Translations under genes and position numbers: made by a program
In this document: in pieces, positions 10,151 through 22,369 of the stretch
Numbering within the stretch: the first letter of the stretch is position 1
Layout: the number at the start of each line of letters is the position of its first letter
NCBI GenBank assembly: GCA_948567375.1
Contig: OX419755.1
Coordinates: forward strand, 58,353,945 to 58,417,944
From: Lunularia cruciata
Lineage: Eukaryota; Streptophyta; Marchantiopsida; Lunulariales; Lunulariaceae
Reading direction: 5' to 3'
DNA length: 64,000 nucleotides
The notes under the pieces: model-generated
Database searches by the model: none
What the model saw: only the letters and a program-made list of their open reading frames with translations
Told to the model about the DNA's origin: nothing

Positions 10151-12180
10151 AATATAGACTTAATTGACTCCCATATTAGGCACTTCAAATTGGCCAAGCA
10201 CCAAGTTGATATGAAGCCTTAACAAATCTTCTTTAGCTATGACAGCATGTATCAATCCTATCTTACTTTGAATTGAAACACAACAACATTAGATGCTAAT
10301 ACTCATTCACTTTGTGCCAATTAATAATCATGTAACACCGGACCATATAGAACCGGGGGGTTGGTTAAGTCATTTTGATTTTACATCTATGTGATGTATA
10401 AGTACTATTGTGATCAATTTAGAGTATCTCCTTTTGGTGAGACTTCCATAGACGTTACTTTCAAGTTAAATGGACTTCTCTTCTCAGACCATAAATTGGT
10501 AATATTTTGTTTATAAACTATGGTCAAAATTAGATATGCGATATTTATCTTTTGACTTAAAGATGAGCTTCTTTACTTTAAAAGTGATAATAATGGTAAA
10601 TATAATACTCAATCTTGTGATTTATTCCATGCAATCAGAGTTAATACCTCACTTGAGCATAGTAAGCTAATATTCAATTATAACAAGTGTAGAAGCATTT
10701 TGAGAAGAAGTAATTTGTATTTTTTCCCCTTAAGCTAGAACGATTATGAGAAAAAAAATAAAAATAGAATGGAGGACTTTTTGCTGGATTATGAGTAATG
10801 TGTTCCCTACCACTAATATACAGGATAATGATCACAAAATCTTATCACTAGTCAACTAGAAAGTAGCATAGAGTTTTGGTAGGGCCATTGAGTGGACTAA
10901 ATATACAAAAAATTTTGTCTTTTTAGTCAGTTTTTTGGGAGAGAGTCCTCATAATCAAATCCATATATATATTCAAATCCTCATATCCAAATTTAGGTCT
11001 TTGATGTCAAGAGAGTAATATAAAATCTTATTGAAAAACTATAATAGATATATTTGATCTGTCGTATAGTGTAGATACTCACTAAGAAGAAACATCAGAT
11101 CATTTTTTACGCGATTTAAGGATCTCATACAAGATGAGTGAATATGATAATTCATGAGTGAACTTAGCACTTAAAAGAATCCACGCATATAGCTAAAAGA
11201 CTTGACTCCTTAGCTCTTCAATACTTATGCATCTATGATGTTCACAAATCATGTAAGCTCATCGTACATGATAGGATGAGGCATAAATTTAATCTATTCA
11301 TTGTTTTGATCCATTTTATCATTAACAATTAATATGGAAGATAAGCAATTTTAGTGTTGTTATTATTAAACAAGATAGAATGATACTATATTCATGGTTT
11401 GGATTGAGCTTATAATTAAATTTGATAAAACGGAAAGAAAGATATAAAACAGTTTGTCGGGAGTTTATGAAACGGAAATGAGAACATAGAACTCAAAGGC
11501 AATGGATGAAATTTAATGTTAGTGTTCAGATGTGTTTCTAGATGATACTTATATAGGTTTGCTTCTTATTAACAGACATCTATTTTATATCTCCAATCAA
11601 TCAGAAAAATATAATAAGATCTTAAAGCTCATAGTGGGGTGGATGAGCACACAAGGGAGATGGGATTATAAATTTTCTAAATAAATAATGAATTTTATAT
11701 ATTAGATATTATAATTTAAATATTTTTAGTCAAAAATAAAGAAAAAATGATTCTACATATGAAATATTTACACTTTGACTTCAAACGGATGATCTTTTTA
11801 TTTAACCAAATTTTTATATGATATTTATATCAAATTGATAAAATAATAAATATATTATAATTTAATATTTAATATTTTCTCTATAATAAAATTTTAAATT
11901 GACATATCTTAATGCGCAAAAAGAAAACCTAAACATATCACAACAGTTCTTTACGAAAAATAAGATGAGCTGTTAAAAACAAAAAAAAGTTTGAACATGT
12001 AGTTTCAACAGGTGAGCTAAACGCAGGTTGTTTTCGGTCTTATTTATTAATTTTGGTTGTGTTGATGATGGTTTTAATTTCCCCTATAATGTATTGAGTT
12101 TAGCGAATTATCTACTTACTGTAATTCTATTGAATTGTTAAAATTCAACCTTCTTCGGACTGCTTGAACTTATGTGGTGA
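10151..12180. other. AT-rich intergenic stretch, no gene seen
   Basis: Long AT-rich DNA with no reading frame over 60 codons and no match that I recognise. Probably old, decayed repeats. Confidence 0.5.
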
Positions 12181-14527
12181 CCTCAGGTTCTCCGTAAACA
12201 TGTAATTGCTCCACACGCCGGTTAGGGCTTCCCGGCGGTGGGACTTCGACGCTGCCTCGGTGGGACTAACACCGGTATCGTATTTACTTGAACAGCCTTC
12301 CTTTCAACTTTCTTCCTTGAACGGGCCTGGCCTCGGTGATCCACGTCCAAAACGCGCGATCCGAGGGTCCGATTGATCTAGGGGTACGTTCAAGTAAACC
12401 TTATAGTATGCTGTTGGCGTGCCCGAGGACCACTTCGAATTAGGGTTTCTATTCTCAGAACTGGTATATGTCTCCGCGATAGCCAGGCAGATGTAGAACG
12501 CGAGGCTTCACCATTCGCGTTCCTGTTTCATGCGGCCGCTTCTTGTATAACAGATCCGCTGCAAGGCGCTAATGGTTTCACAGGTCGATTTCATGTTTCC
12601 ACTGCTGCAGTGTCCATGATGGTAGACAGTGCGATTTAAATTGCAAGTAGGGCCTCTTCTTCTTCGTGCAATCGTCTTGCATCCGGTTCCGACTCCCGGA
12701 AGGCATGTGATGGAGTGTATTTTGAAATAGTGGCCCTTCGTGCACTGTCCATAGAGTCGGTGTAGTCTATCTGGAGAAATTCTATGTTGATACTGCTTGG
12801 AAATGGAGGAAGAGCTTGATGAGAGAAATTCATCATCAACACTTGGACTGATCCTAGTGATGATACAACTCTGCGTTCTTTCTGACTCTTCATGTTGATT
12901 TCTGCATATCGGATGATGATTAAATCAACGCAATCTTAGGACACCTTCCTACACAGCTTCAAACACTGTGGATGAGAGTGAATGTTAATCTGACGTTCCT
13001 GTATAGCACGTTTTTTAGTCGTTTATCCCGCTACTCTCTGTTGATGATCAAAACATACTTTCGTTCTACTGAGCTCATTTTGAGCACAACGTGGAGAAAA
13101 AATATGGAGACCTGAACTGAAGAGAGTGACGTTGAAACTTAAATTTGCCTTCAAGCTTCAAACTTTCACCTTTAAGCTTTCTCTTGATGATCAAAACATA
13201 CTTTCGTTCTACTGAGCTTTCGAGCTTAACGTGGAGAAAACATATGGAGACCTGAACTGAAGGAAGTCTATCCCCGCACAGGACGCAGCCTGTTTGTTGT
13301 ATCTTAGGGTAGCAGCCGAGACGGTTAAGGAAGGTCTGTCTCCTATCGACGAGGGATGCCCGAGATAAATCCCTGGGACAGTGGACACATTCCAATTGAG
13401 AAATCCGCGAGACATGTGGTTCTTGCATGCCTGTCCCTCGTGGATTTTGGCAGTTTCTCCTTCTCATGTTCAGACTGAACATGCGTCTCTACTCCTGAAT
13501 TGCGCATCACTGTGAGACTAGTACTTTGATTGATGAATGAATGACGAGGCAGTGGCCCTTACCGGGGTTAAAACCTTCTCTAAGTATGCTACCTAATGGT
13601 TCAGCGAACTGGACCGATGTCAAACGAGGGTTTCGAGAACTGCGCGAGGAAAGGGCAAGGTGATCCCCTTGTCTATGCCATTCTCACCTTCCTGATAGAA
13701 CGTTCGTTCTTCAGCTCCCAGCAGGTGCAGCCTGCGCCGAGTTTTCCAGTTCCTATTCCATTCATGGGGAGAGATCCCCCCGCCTATGCAATTCTGGATA
13801 CGTGACAGCGCCTTAAAGCAACTTTGCTATCGAAATTTAGGGTCTAGGTGAAATTTAACTTTGTAGTTGACGTCGATACATTCCAGAGGCAAACGAGAAG
13901 TATTGTGTGACATTGCCGAAAGCTGTCCTCTCCGCTCTCGCTGAGACCCCTTGTATCTCCCGCTCTGAATAAGGCTCCTGTAAAACGCAACAACAGGTGT
14001 GGCCTGGGCTGTGATCACAAGTGTGCCTAACGTGCAGATTGCGACTTCGTGGGCGGGCAGAAAGCTAAGATTCACCCGAGCGTCAGATCTTTCGGCGAAC
14101 TTGCGGAGGATAATGGGTAGTACTGAACACATTTGAAATTCTGCATAGCAATAAACATCAGCAGCAAAACTCTTAACGCGGCTCGAGAGAAGTGCCGTTG
14201 CAGTCAAATGAACTCGTTACCACAAGCAACATGACTTCAGGGAGGGGAAAGTGTAAGTCGGAAGTACAGTAAGGAACTCTAAACTGTAATGAGGTGCACT
14301 GACACTGACACTGAAACTTATCTCTGCAATAGCCTAGACACAGCAGCGTACAAACCTTCTCTTGAAACAGAAAACAATCCTGGAAAGGTATTTCACCCAT
14401 GATATCCACATAATCCACCGCACTCTTAAATTGCTCGCGTAACCGCCTAAAACGAACTTAAACCAAACATCCTTAAGACAATGCGAAACAAACCCTCCGA
14501 AATGGCAAACCATGATTGTCATCCTAA
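12181..14527. other. Higher-GC intergenic stretch, no recognised gene
   Basis: Composition changes sharply near 12180 to a mixed, GC-richer sequence. Only short open frames occur and none resembles a known protein. It contains the tandem duplication at 13042-13260. It could hold an unannotated non-coding transcript or a fast-evolving gene, but nothing supports this directly. Confidence 0.4.
13042..13260. repeat. Tandem duplication, period about 143 bases
   Basis: The block at 13042-13130 (starting tgatgatcaaaacatac, ending cctgaactga) recurs at 13185-13260 with a short internal deletion and a few substitutions. Confidence 0.85.
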
Positions 14528-14601
14528 CTCCCCTTGTGTTCAATCCTTGTACGGCTTGATGGGATCTTCCCATCCTTCTTGTTATCCTACGCGGTCGCCT
14601 C
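14528..14601 (+). mobile_element. LINE 3'-tail stub (about 74 bases) with target duplication
   Basis: Contains the conserved tail gtacggcttgatgggatctt, then cccatccttc, then cctacgcggtcgcct, as at the 3' end of the LINE copy at 56677. It is flanked by tcatcctaa at 14519-14527 and 14602-14610, a 9-base direct repeat that fits a target-site duplication. Confidence 0.8.
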
Positions 14602-14610
14602 TCATCCTAA

Positions 14611-16483
14611 TACGAAGCAACCTTGTTTTTGTCATATGAAGCGAGAATGCTCGGTAAGTGATGATCCTAATTACGGTGGAAATCGATGTCAATCATGGAT
14701 GGATGTAGTTTAACAAACGTACTTGTACACCGAGTATTGCGTGAGGAAAACTAAAACACCGATATAGCAACGAATAACAGCTTCGATAGTGGATACTTGC
14801 GGGTAGCATAGACCAGGGGATGCATCCACATTGAGCACATGGTTAAAGAATCAAATAGTGGAGAAAAGTTGCGCTAGAAATAAGTCTGGTACAATTTCAA
14901 GAGAAATTTTTCTGAGGTATTTAGTTGATCAGTCTTAAAAATCAGATTCTTATTCTTGAAAAATTGTGTACATAATCGTATTCTTACAACAATAGACTTC
15001 CATTTGAAGTTTCATTAGGCTTTATACCGGGGAAGCTAAACTAAAATCAATTCTCAAATGTAACAGCAACAAGCTTCCAATCCTATAATTTGGATAGGCA
15101 AGGAAGATGAATTGGACCCCTGAGGAAAAATTTCATACATAAATGTCTTTTACTATGCCGTGCCATAATGAAAACCAACCAACTCATATGATCACTATAT
15201 GCACTTGTTGACATATTCTAGAGCTACACACAATGAATCGTAAGTTTGATCAATGTAGAGTAGTTGTAATTTTGAATATCATTAGTTGTTTAGTGCATTA
15301 TATATATAAGTCTTGATTCTGTTAACAGGAAAGATCAATTCTAAGTAAGAAGTCTTTATGTACAGCCTCAATCTCTGTTCACATTGCGGTCGTCCGCAGT
15401 TTCATGCACCAGAGTATAGAATCATGATATCCAAAATTCTTATGGATATTGTGCAGATCCTTTGTAACATTCAAATTCTTTACCTTGGGGGGACAGTGGA
15501 TTTCTCGTCATCTTATCCACGAACAGTCTTATCCAGAATCTGTTCGTGGATATGGATATGATCAACCATATACCGTACCTCAAAAATTGAAAAAGAATCA
15601 GCTTCAACTCTGATGAGATTTCTCATTTGGGCCGAAAAATTAATATTGCATTTTGTTTTGTACTTCACTGAGCAGTCCTGCCAGACTCAATCTGCGTCAG
15701 CCATAGATCTGATACTATGCCAGAACACAGATTTCGTACGAAAGAGTTGGTACGAGGAAGTATCAGACGACCGTAACGATATGAGTGAAAGAACAGTCGC
15801 CTTTCGGCAATGAAACGTATGCAGCTACTTCTATGAATCAGCTGACATGAGCGCGGAGTCTGCAGAGAAGAGGAAAAGATGGGGAGAAAGATAAACACAC
15901 TGATAGGTTGGCAGCTGCTTGCTATTTAATCGATGGCCAAACTTGCACCGTACCTTGAAAAGGAGAACACCAAAGTATTGATTTCGTTCATGCCGAGTTT
16001 GCGGTCAGATCATGGAGATTGCTCGATGGTGAAAGTTGTTAGCAACAGGCCACTTAATTATATCTGATGCAGGCAGTACTAGAGCCGAAATATGCAGTGC
16101 TGGAAGTGTTCTATGAGTTTTGCTGATTGGGGGACGTGGTGGATTCTGAAGATGGGAGATTAAAGGGAACAGTGATGGTGAGAGACTGATATCAAGGGCA
16201 GAGAGAAAACTTGCAGGAACCATCTGTAGCCGGTGCTGTCCTCAGCACAGTGGGATTTTTGTTACAGTTTCTCGTCTAAGTACTATGATCAAATTACCTG
16301 AAATGATTGGTCAATCCAACTTAGATGTACAAACGTGGTGATAAGGTTAACGTTTGATGCTTGACCAAAGGAGAGGTTCATGATGGAAGGGGGATTTCAT
16401 CCTTGGAAGGATACTAACTATTGCTCTTGATTGATGGGTGGACCCGTGAATACTTCAGAGCAGGAGACGAAGTCCTGACAGTG
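14611..16483. other. Intergenic, no recognised gene; one hairpin
   Basis: Short frames only, none recognised. Perfect 13-base inverted arms (tatccacgaacag) occur at 15514-15526 and 15540-15552, with a 13-base loop. Confidence 0.4.
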
Positions 16484-17200
16484 AGTGCGGATGCTGCACA
16501 AAGCAGCGTTGCATGAAAATGGTGGCTCTTACTACAAGTCTGAAAATGTGGATCAACTTCCAAATTCAAGAACCAGGGAGACAGTATGGTTTGCACTCAT
16601 TGGAGCTTCAGAAGTCACGATCTTGGTGGTTCCAGTGGTTGATGATCACTTTCCCACTGCGAATACGTATCCTAAAGCAGGAGACTGTGTCAACAGGGAG
16701 TGTGGATGTTGCGCAAAGCAGCGTTCTATGATTGATTGGCTGTAGTCACAGGGACTGAAAATGTGGATCGGCTCCCTAAACTGTACAGATTTAAACGACA
16801 GAAAAGAAGTATCCGATGTCACATTCTACTTTGAATATTCTGGAATGGGAAGGCAAAGAATAGTGAGTGCGAATGTTGCGCAAACCCACTTTCTATGATT
16901 GATATGGTTGCTGTCACAGGGTCTGAAAATGTGGATCAGCTCCCTAAACTGCACAGATACGCAATCCAGAGACAGAATTTCTGTTGCACTCATTAGAGCT
17001 TCGGAGCCACAATTCGCTACAATTATTCTACAGTCGAATACAAAGATTCAAGGGGGCAGAGATCGTGCAAAGAGTAGCGTTCTATGATGGATATGGCTGT
17101 TGGCATCAGGCCTGAAGACATGCATCAACCGTTAAACTGGAGGACTACGGAAAACATCTGTTGCACTCATTGGGATTCAGAAGTTGTATGAGATTTTGGT
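16484..17200 (+). repeat. Degenerate tandem array, about four units of 170-210 bases
   Basis: Units start near 16484, 16695, 16863 and about 17056. Shared blocks are gtgagtgcggatgctgcaca, aaagcagcgttctatg, ctgaaaatgtggatc, and tgttgcactcattggagctt, in the same order. The units differ by substitutions and indels, so the array is not recent. No frame stays open across all units, so it does not look like a repeat protein. Confidence 0.75.
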
Positions 17201-18009
17201 TGATTGATTTCTCACTTTGGTTGTATCTACATCATGAAGAGATGATGGGATGAACATAAAGCAGTCCAAGGAAAGACCGCTCTATGGAACTGAACGCCGT
17301 ACGTTGTACCTGGTTTAGGTGTTTCTCTTTGGTTGAATCAATCATGCAGTATTATACTTGAGAAGACACACAGCATGGTTCAGTTGATTCTTCGAAACTG
17401 GATCACATTGCATCACCATCAGTTGTCACATTATCGACTTCTTAACATCGAAAACCGGAGAGAGATATGTTTTCAGTGCAAATATCTAGTTTCTAAAACT
17501 GGTGACAGGCGACCGATTTTGAGCAGTATTTCAGTCGCGCAATATCTCAGTAGAGGTTTTGAAACCAGAACTCGTACCTTGCTGGGGTGCTTTCCACACG
17601 TGAGAGCCGCAATTCAGTGTCCAGAAATACGTTTAAGAACGAAACATAGGGAAGTACGTGACGACATATGATTAAGGGGAAGTCCCAACTATAAACCTGT
17701 CCGCTATAGGAAATCAATTAATCATTTGGTACTCGAAGTAGTCTTTGGTCACCCTTAGGAAATTAAGAGTTAACGCTCACTAAGAAGCCAATTTGCCAAC
17801 TGACTAGGATACCCTGCAGATATTCTAATTAGTAATGATTGCGGGAAGAACATAACAGAGAATGATTGAAGGATGAAACTGATCATCTTTCCCAACCCAG
17901 GACTGGCTGTACAACAATTAGATTAATCGATGTCTGCGTCTGTCCCTACCGTTTCTTTCTCATTCAGATGTTAATTCTGAGTGAGGTTTCCTTGTCCATT
18001 CATTGGAAG

Positions 18010-18120
18010 GAAAAGGCGACCGCGTAGGATAACGAGAAGGATGGGAAAACCAATCAAGTCCCAATGGGATGAAGGTGAAATGGGGCTAAGCTGCAATAGT
18101 ATCGGTATGGTATGAGTATG
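18010..18120 (-). mobile_element. LINE 3'-tail fragment
   Basis: On the plus strand it begins aaaggcgaccgcgtaggata, followed by gagaaggatggg and later aatggggctaagc, matching 56677-56780 with internal changes. No clear flanking duplication was found. Confidence 0.75.
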
Positions 18121-18312
18121 GGGATGGTCCACTGCACCCAGCAAGAAACTAACAAACTCACCAGATATTTGCAAGTGATAACAAGTATTAAATCGACCTT
18201 GATGTCAGTTCTCAATTTAAACTTACTGTACCGTTTGGCCCTGACACACCGACCAGGTCTCCCGCCCGGATCCCGCCAGTCAGTTCCCTGTATTAGAGAT
18301 CTGATCTCATGC

Positions 18313-18359
18313 CGTGTCATGCAACCAGACTGAATGATTCAGTCTGGTTGCATGACACG
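18313..18359. repeat. Perfect inverted repeat, 22-base arms, 3-base loop
   Basis: The arm cgtgtcatgcaaccagactg continues to 18334 and its exact complement runs 18338-18359, separated by tga. It could extrude as a cruciform or form an RNA hairpin. No gene context explains it. Confidence 0.9.
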
Positions 18360-19441
18360 CCTTCTCCTTCAGAAAATGGACAAACTCTTACAACGGATGA
18401 AAGTGGTGATGCACAACCCACTTTCAGCACTGAAGTATGGGTGTAAAGCCGTAAGCTCTTTGATCGCTTTCTCTCTGAGAGCTCGGCCAGTGACCGAGTT
18501 CGGATTCATTCCCTGCACTATGAGATACTAGAAATTTGGAAAAGCAGTACCGCGAAGAGAACCTTGAATCCTGGGCTGATGCTGACGGAAACATGACCCA
18601 TCGATGAAAGCTGTCATGATTAGAAAGACACTAACAAATTTGCAACAGAACTGGACAGACTAAAGCCTGCAAAGCCGCTCTACAGACTCTCGTCGATTGG
18701 GTGCGCTATCCCGTTTTGCAGTAATGTTGGTGACCCGTTTATCACCACTGCAAACATAAGTGGTATAGAATTGCATATAATATAGCCAAATAAGTATCCC
18801 CACCGTAGTATTCTTGATGACCGGCAAACTGAGAATTGTGAGTGGTGGTTGTGTCTATTCGTACCATTAAACTCACAAGTGGCAAAAGATAGACCTTTAA
18901 CTTACTCCGGACGAATAGATGGCCTCAAGAACACGTTTGACGTAATGAAGTGCTGGCACGGTGGAGACATCAATCAAGTTCAAGCAAGAGGCGTTTTTAG
19001 ATGCTGTAGTTTCTCCGAAGTCCAGAGTATCCTAATGGTCAGAAGTCTTTCCAGGTAAACTTTAAGCACAACCCTTATAAGTCTGAGCATTTGGCCCGGA
19101 GTATGATCGCTGATACTTCGTCCGCATAGAGTTTCCCATGTGGGCCTAGTACGGTGTTCTTACCCCACCAGCTGACATTTGAAGTGATTTTGACAGGAAG
19201 CAAAAGATGGGGCTAACGGTTGTGATGATGTTTAGTCGTGAAAACTGTGCTGCTCCTGTAGGGCAAAATTTCAGACTTTTGCCCTACCCGACGAAGAGGA
19301 TGTAAAGCATGTAGGAACGTAATCCTCCGGACAGAAGTATGTCACGAAGCCTGCGCTCTGCTTTCAGGAGAGCTCTACGATGTTTCGGTCAATCACAACT
19401 CAACTCGGAATTGCTGAAAGTTCTTCTGTGGTCTACGATCC

Positions 19442-19553
19442 TCTTACCGATAATATTGGGGCTTAGCCCTATTTTACCCCGTATGTCTTTTCGTAGTGCG
19501 ATGATTGATGGGTTCTTCCTATCCTTCTTGTTGTCACACGCGGTCACCTTCTC
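19442..19553 (+). mobile_element. LINE 3'-tail stub (about 112 bases) with target duplication
   Basis: Contains attggggcttagccctattt, then ttcttcctatccttcttg, then cacgcggtcacc, in LINE 3' order. It is flanked by gtctacgatcc (19431-19441) and gtctaggatcc (19554-19564), an 11-base direct repeat with one mismatch. Confidence 0.8.
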
Positions 19554-19951
19554 GTCTAGGATCCAATGTTCGTGGTCTTGTGTGGGGTAGTTACAGGTGA
19601 GAGGATTGCAGATACCCACGTAGGAAATTGCGGCCCGGCAACTTTGCACCATTCTTGACTTATCTTTACGTCCACCTGAGGTGGTCAGCTTATCCGATCG
19701 AGACGGCATCTCATCCCATCCATTTCCCGGACACTCAAGACTATGAATAGAAATAGTAGTTAGTGCCACAGCACCTGAAGATCCTTACTCCACCTTCTCC
19801 GGCAAAGAAAGCATCACCCTGTGAGAGGACAAAGGTATTTTGTGGGCCAAAAAGATGAAGGGTGGGTTGGGAGTAGGAGAATGTTCTGCTGTGTTAAGAG
19901 ACGATTGGAGGAAAGAACGCAATTGGAAATGCTCAATGCTCAAACTCAATT

Positions 19952-19972
19952 TTTCCTACGCGGTCGCCTTAT
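19952..19972 (+). mobile_element. Minimal LINE 3'-end stub (about 21 bases)
   Basis: The segment cctacgcggtcgcctt is identical to the last bases of the LINE tail. It is flanked by actcaatt at 19944-19951 and 19973-19980. A wider direct repeat, caattggaaatgc, lies at 19920-19932 and 19976-19988, so a non-transposition origin is also possible. Confidence 0.5.
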
Positions 19973-20993
19973 ACTCAATTGGAAATGCACCCCAAATCAA
20001 ATGAGATGGCACCTGACGGAAAGAGTAATCAACCACCAACTTTGCTCAGAGATGGACTTAACAGTACCCCTCGATTGGCTCGTAGCCTTAACGGTTCCCC
20101 AAGCCAAGGTGGCAGAAAGTTGTAAGAGCATTCCTTTTGTGCTTGACGTGGCGCATGAGTCCTACTTGGCATCCAATTTCACGAACGACTAGGTTCCGAC
20201 TAGACTGTAAAGACCAACTATTCACACAGAAATACCAATTTCACACAGAACATGGACGTGGAAATTTTTGTACTAGAGGACTTGTGAATCGACTGTCACT
20301 CAAATGTTCTAGAAAACGATGACCGAAAGGGAGAGAATTCTCATGGAAATGCTGAATTCCACCAGGGTTACGGTTTGCTTGAGAAGAACAAATCTTCCAC
20401 CTTCCCTGGGTTCGAAATGCCGGGGTGAAACTATAAATTCCAAACAAAGTTCCGAATCGGAAATAAAACCAGACTGGTTCACGTCGTCCTGCGCACCCGG
20501 ACCTGGACCAATGCCATGTCAGCGTTTAACCGGCCGGTGACTTCTCGTTAAAATCTGTTACGCGGGCCACCTGGTACAGTAGGTAGTGACCGTCGTTTGC
20601 CTGTAAACCAAAACTAGTCGTGATTCTCCTTTTCAACATAAACAAGACATTTCTTCGTTGAACAAGCGAACCCGGACTTTAATAAAGACACCGAAGTATG
20701 TCAGCAAGACGGATCAGAATCTTATCTTCTGGATGATGTTTTGAAATAATCTGATAATAACATGGTTTCTTATACTGAAAACTTTATCAAATATCGTTTC
20801 TAGAGGGATTGTTTATCTAGGTTGAATAATTCGGAGTCAGAATTTATTAATGTGAATAACTTTACAAAACCAACAAGTCTTCAAAAATAAAAAACGATAA
20901 AAATAAAGCTTGATTAGGACTTATATATTACCGGTTTATATGTACTAATACTCTGGCGAAGCACGAACCTCCATATCCATCGTGCATACTTGG

Positions 20994-21019
20994 ATGCCTC
21001 TATGGTACCATAGAGGCAT
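20994..21019. repeat. Perfect 26-base palindrome
   Basis: The sequence atgcctctatggtaccatag continues to aggcat and equals its own complement. It lies in AT-rich DNA with no gene nearby. Confidence 0.9.
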
Positions 21020-21639
21020 TTAGGGTCATAGATTCAGTTAAAATACAAGTTCATGGAATCTAATAGGTTTAAAATAAAAATATCAAAATCTGAGTTTGTG
21101 TAAAATTGATTATATATTTAATATTTAATATTATAAATTTAAATACTTTAAATATTAGGATATTTAATTCATTAAATGTATAAATTCTAGATATTTCTAT
21201 GGTAAAAATAAAAAAGCTTCGGCATGCATACCGGGGAAGCTACTCTCGTCCTCCGTGCATCTGCCGGAGCCAAGGTAATTAGTTTTATCTTGAAGGTAAA
21301 ATGTATTGATATAAAATTATTTTTTTATATATTTTAATATGCTTATGAAAACTATGTAAAAGGGATTTTTTATCATTCCAAAAATGAATAAAATATCTAT
21401 ACATAGAATTATAAATTGAAAGCCATTGAAGATTTATCAAAGAATGTGGAGATACCCCCTCTAATAAGCTATCTTCGTCTATGCAACAGAAACAACTAGC
21501 CCCAACACAATAGCTCCTTTTGCTAGAGGCTGATAAATAAAATTTCATTATATTTTGTAAGATTGTCTGACAAGTGAAAAAAAATTTATATTCTTTGTAA
21601 CTGGACTGATTGCGCCGACAATAAACAATTGACTTTTCC

Positions 21640-21836
21640 CTATCTTGACACCCCTTTCACACGGAGGGCTCCGATTTACTTACAAGTCACGATCCTCGAT
21701 CATCAATGCTAATGGAAACTATCTTGACACCCCTTTCACATTGGAGGGCTCCGATTTACTTACAAGTCACGATCCTCGATCATCAATGCTAATGGAAACT
21801 ATCAGAGCCCTTCGATGTGGAAAGGTATCAAGATAG
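21640..21836. mobile_element. Foldback/MITE-like element with duplicated left arm
   Basis: Two tandem units (21640-21718 and 21719-21798) start ctatcttgacacccctttca. The right end (21805-21836, ending ggtatcaagatag) is the inverted complement of the unit start, giving terminal inverted repeats of about 32 bases. No coding capacity; size and structure fit a non-autonomous DNA element or a foldback element. A target duplication was not clear. Confidence 0.7.
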
Positions 21837-22369
21837 CGATAAGAATGTTCCCTAGCATTCCCCTAAAGATATTATGTTGTGGCTTGTAACAAATGATGAG
21901 TTATAATTCATAAAAAAATAAACACATCAAAATTTATTTAAATTTAAAATTTAGAATTATTCTTGACACAAGGACCTATAATTTCCAAGAATTGAAATAG
22001 ATTATATTTCTTTCTTTTACTATTTATCAACTTGAGACACAAATTAAAATATAAAAATAAATAAATAGTGAAGTGAATTATACCAAGATGATCTACATTA
22101 AACAAAAATAGATTTACATCATTTTATATAATCATTATGAAATTTTGCAAGCGTCAAATTGAAACACCTTAAATGTAAACCTAACAAGAGAACATTTAAA
22201 AGTTGTCACTCTCTTAACAAGAGAACATTTAAAAGTTGTCACTCTCCGGTGTTCAAGCCTGATGACATTAGACTTTGGGGCCCGATGGGGAGCTTCGGAC
22301 ATGGACTGAAATTCAATTGGAGTATCTGGTAGGATTCTGCCAAGGGAGATTAGATTTTGGGATTGAAAG

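Noticed and set aside
13596-14573. Several 70-130 codon frames as genes
   Set aside because: Overlapping on both strands without family resemblance; one spans the LINE stub, and none has a supportable exon structure.
16485-16745. Short overlapping plus-strand frames in the 200-base array as a repeat protein
   Set aside because: The unit lengths (about 211, 168 and 193 bases) do not keep one phase and no frame crosses all units.
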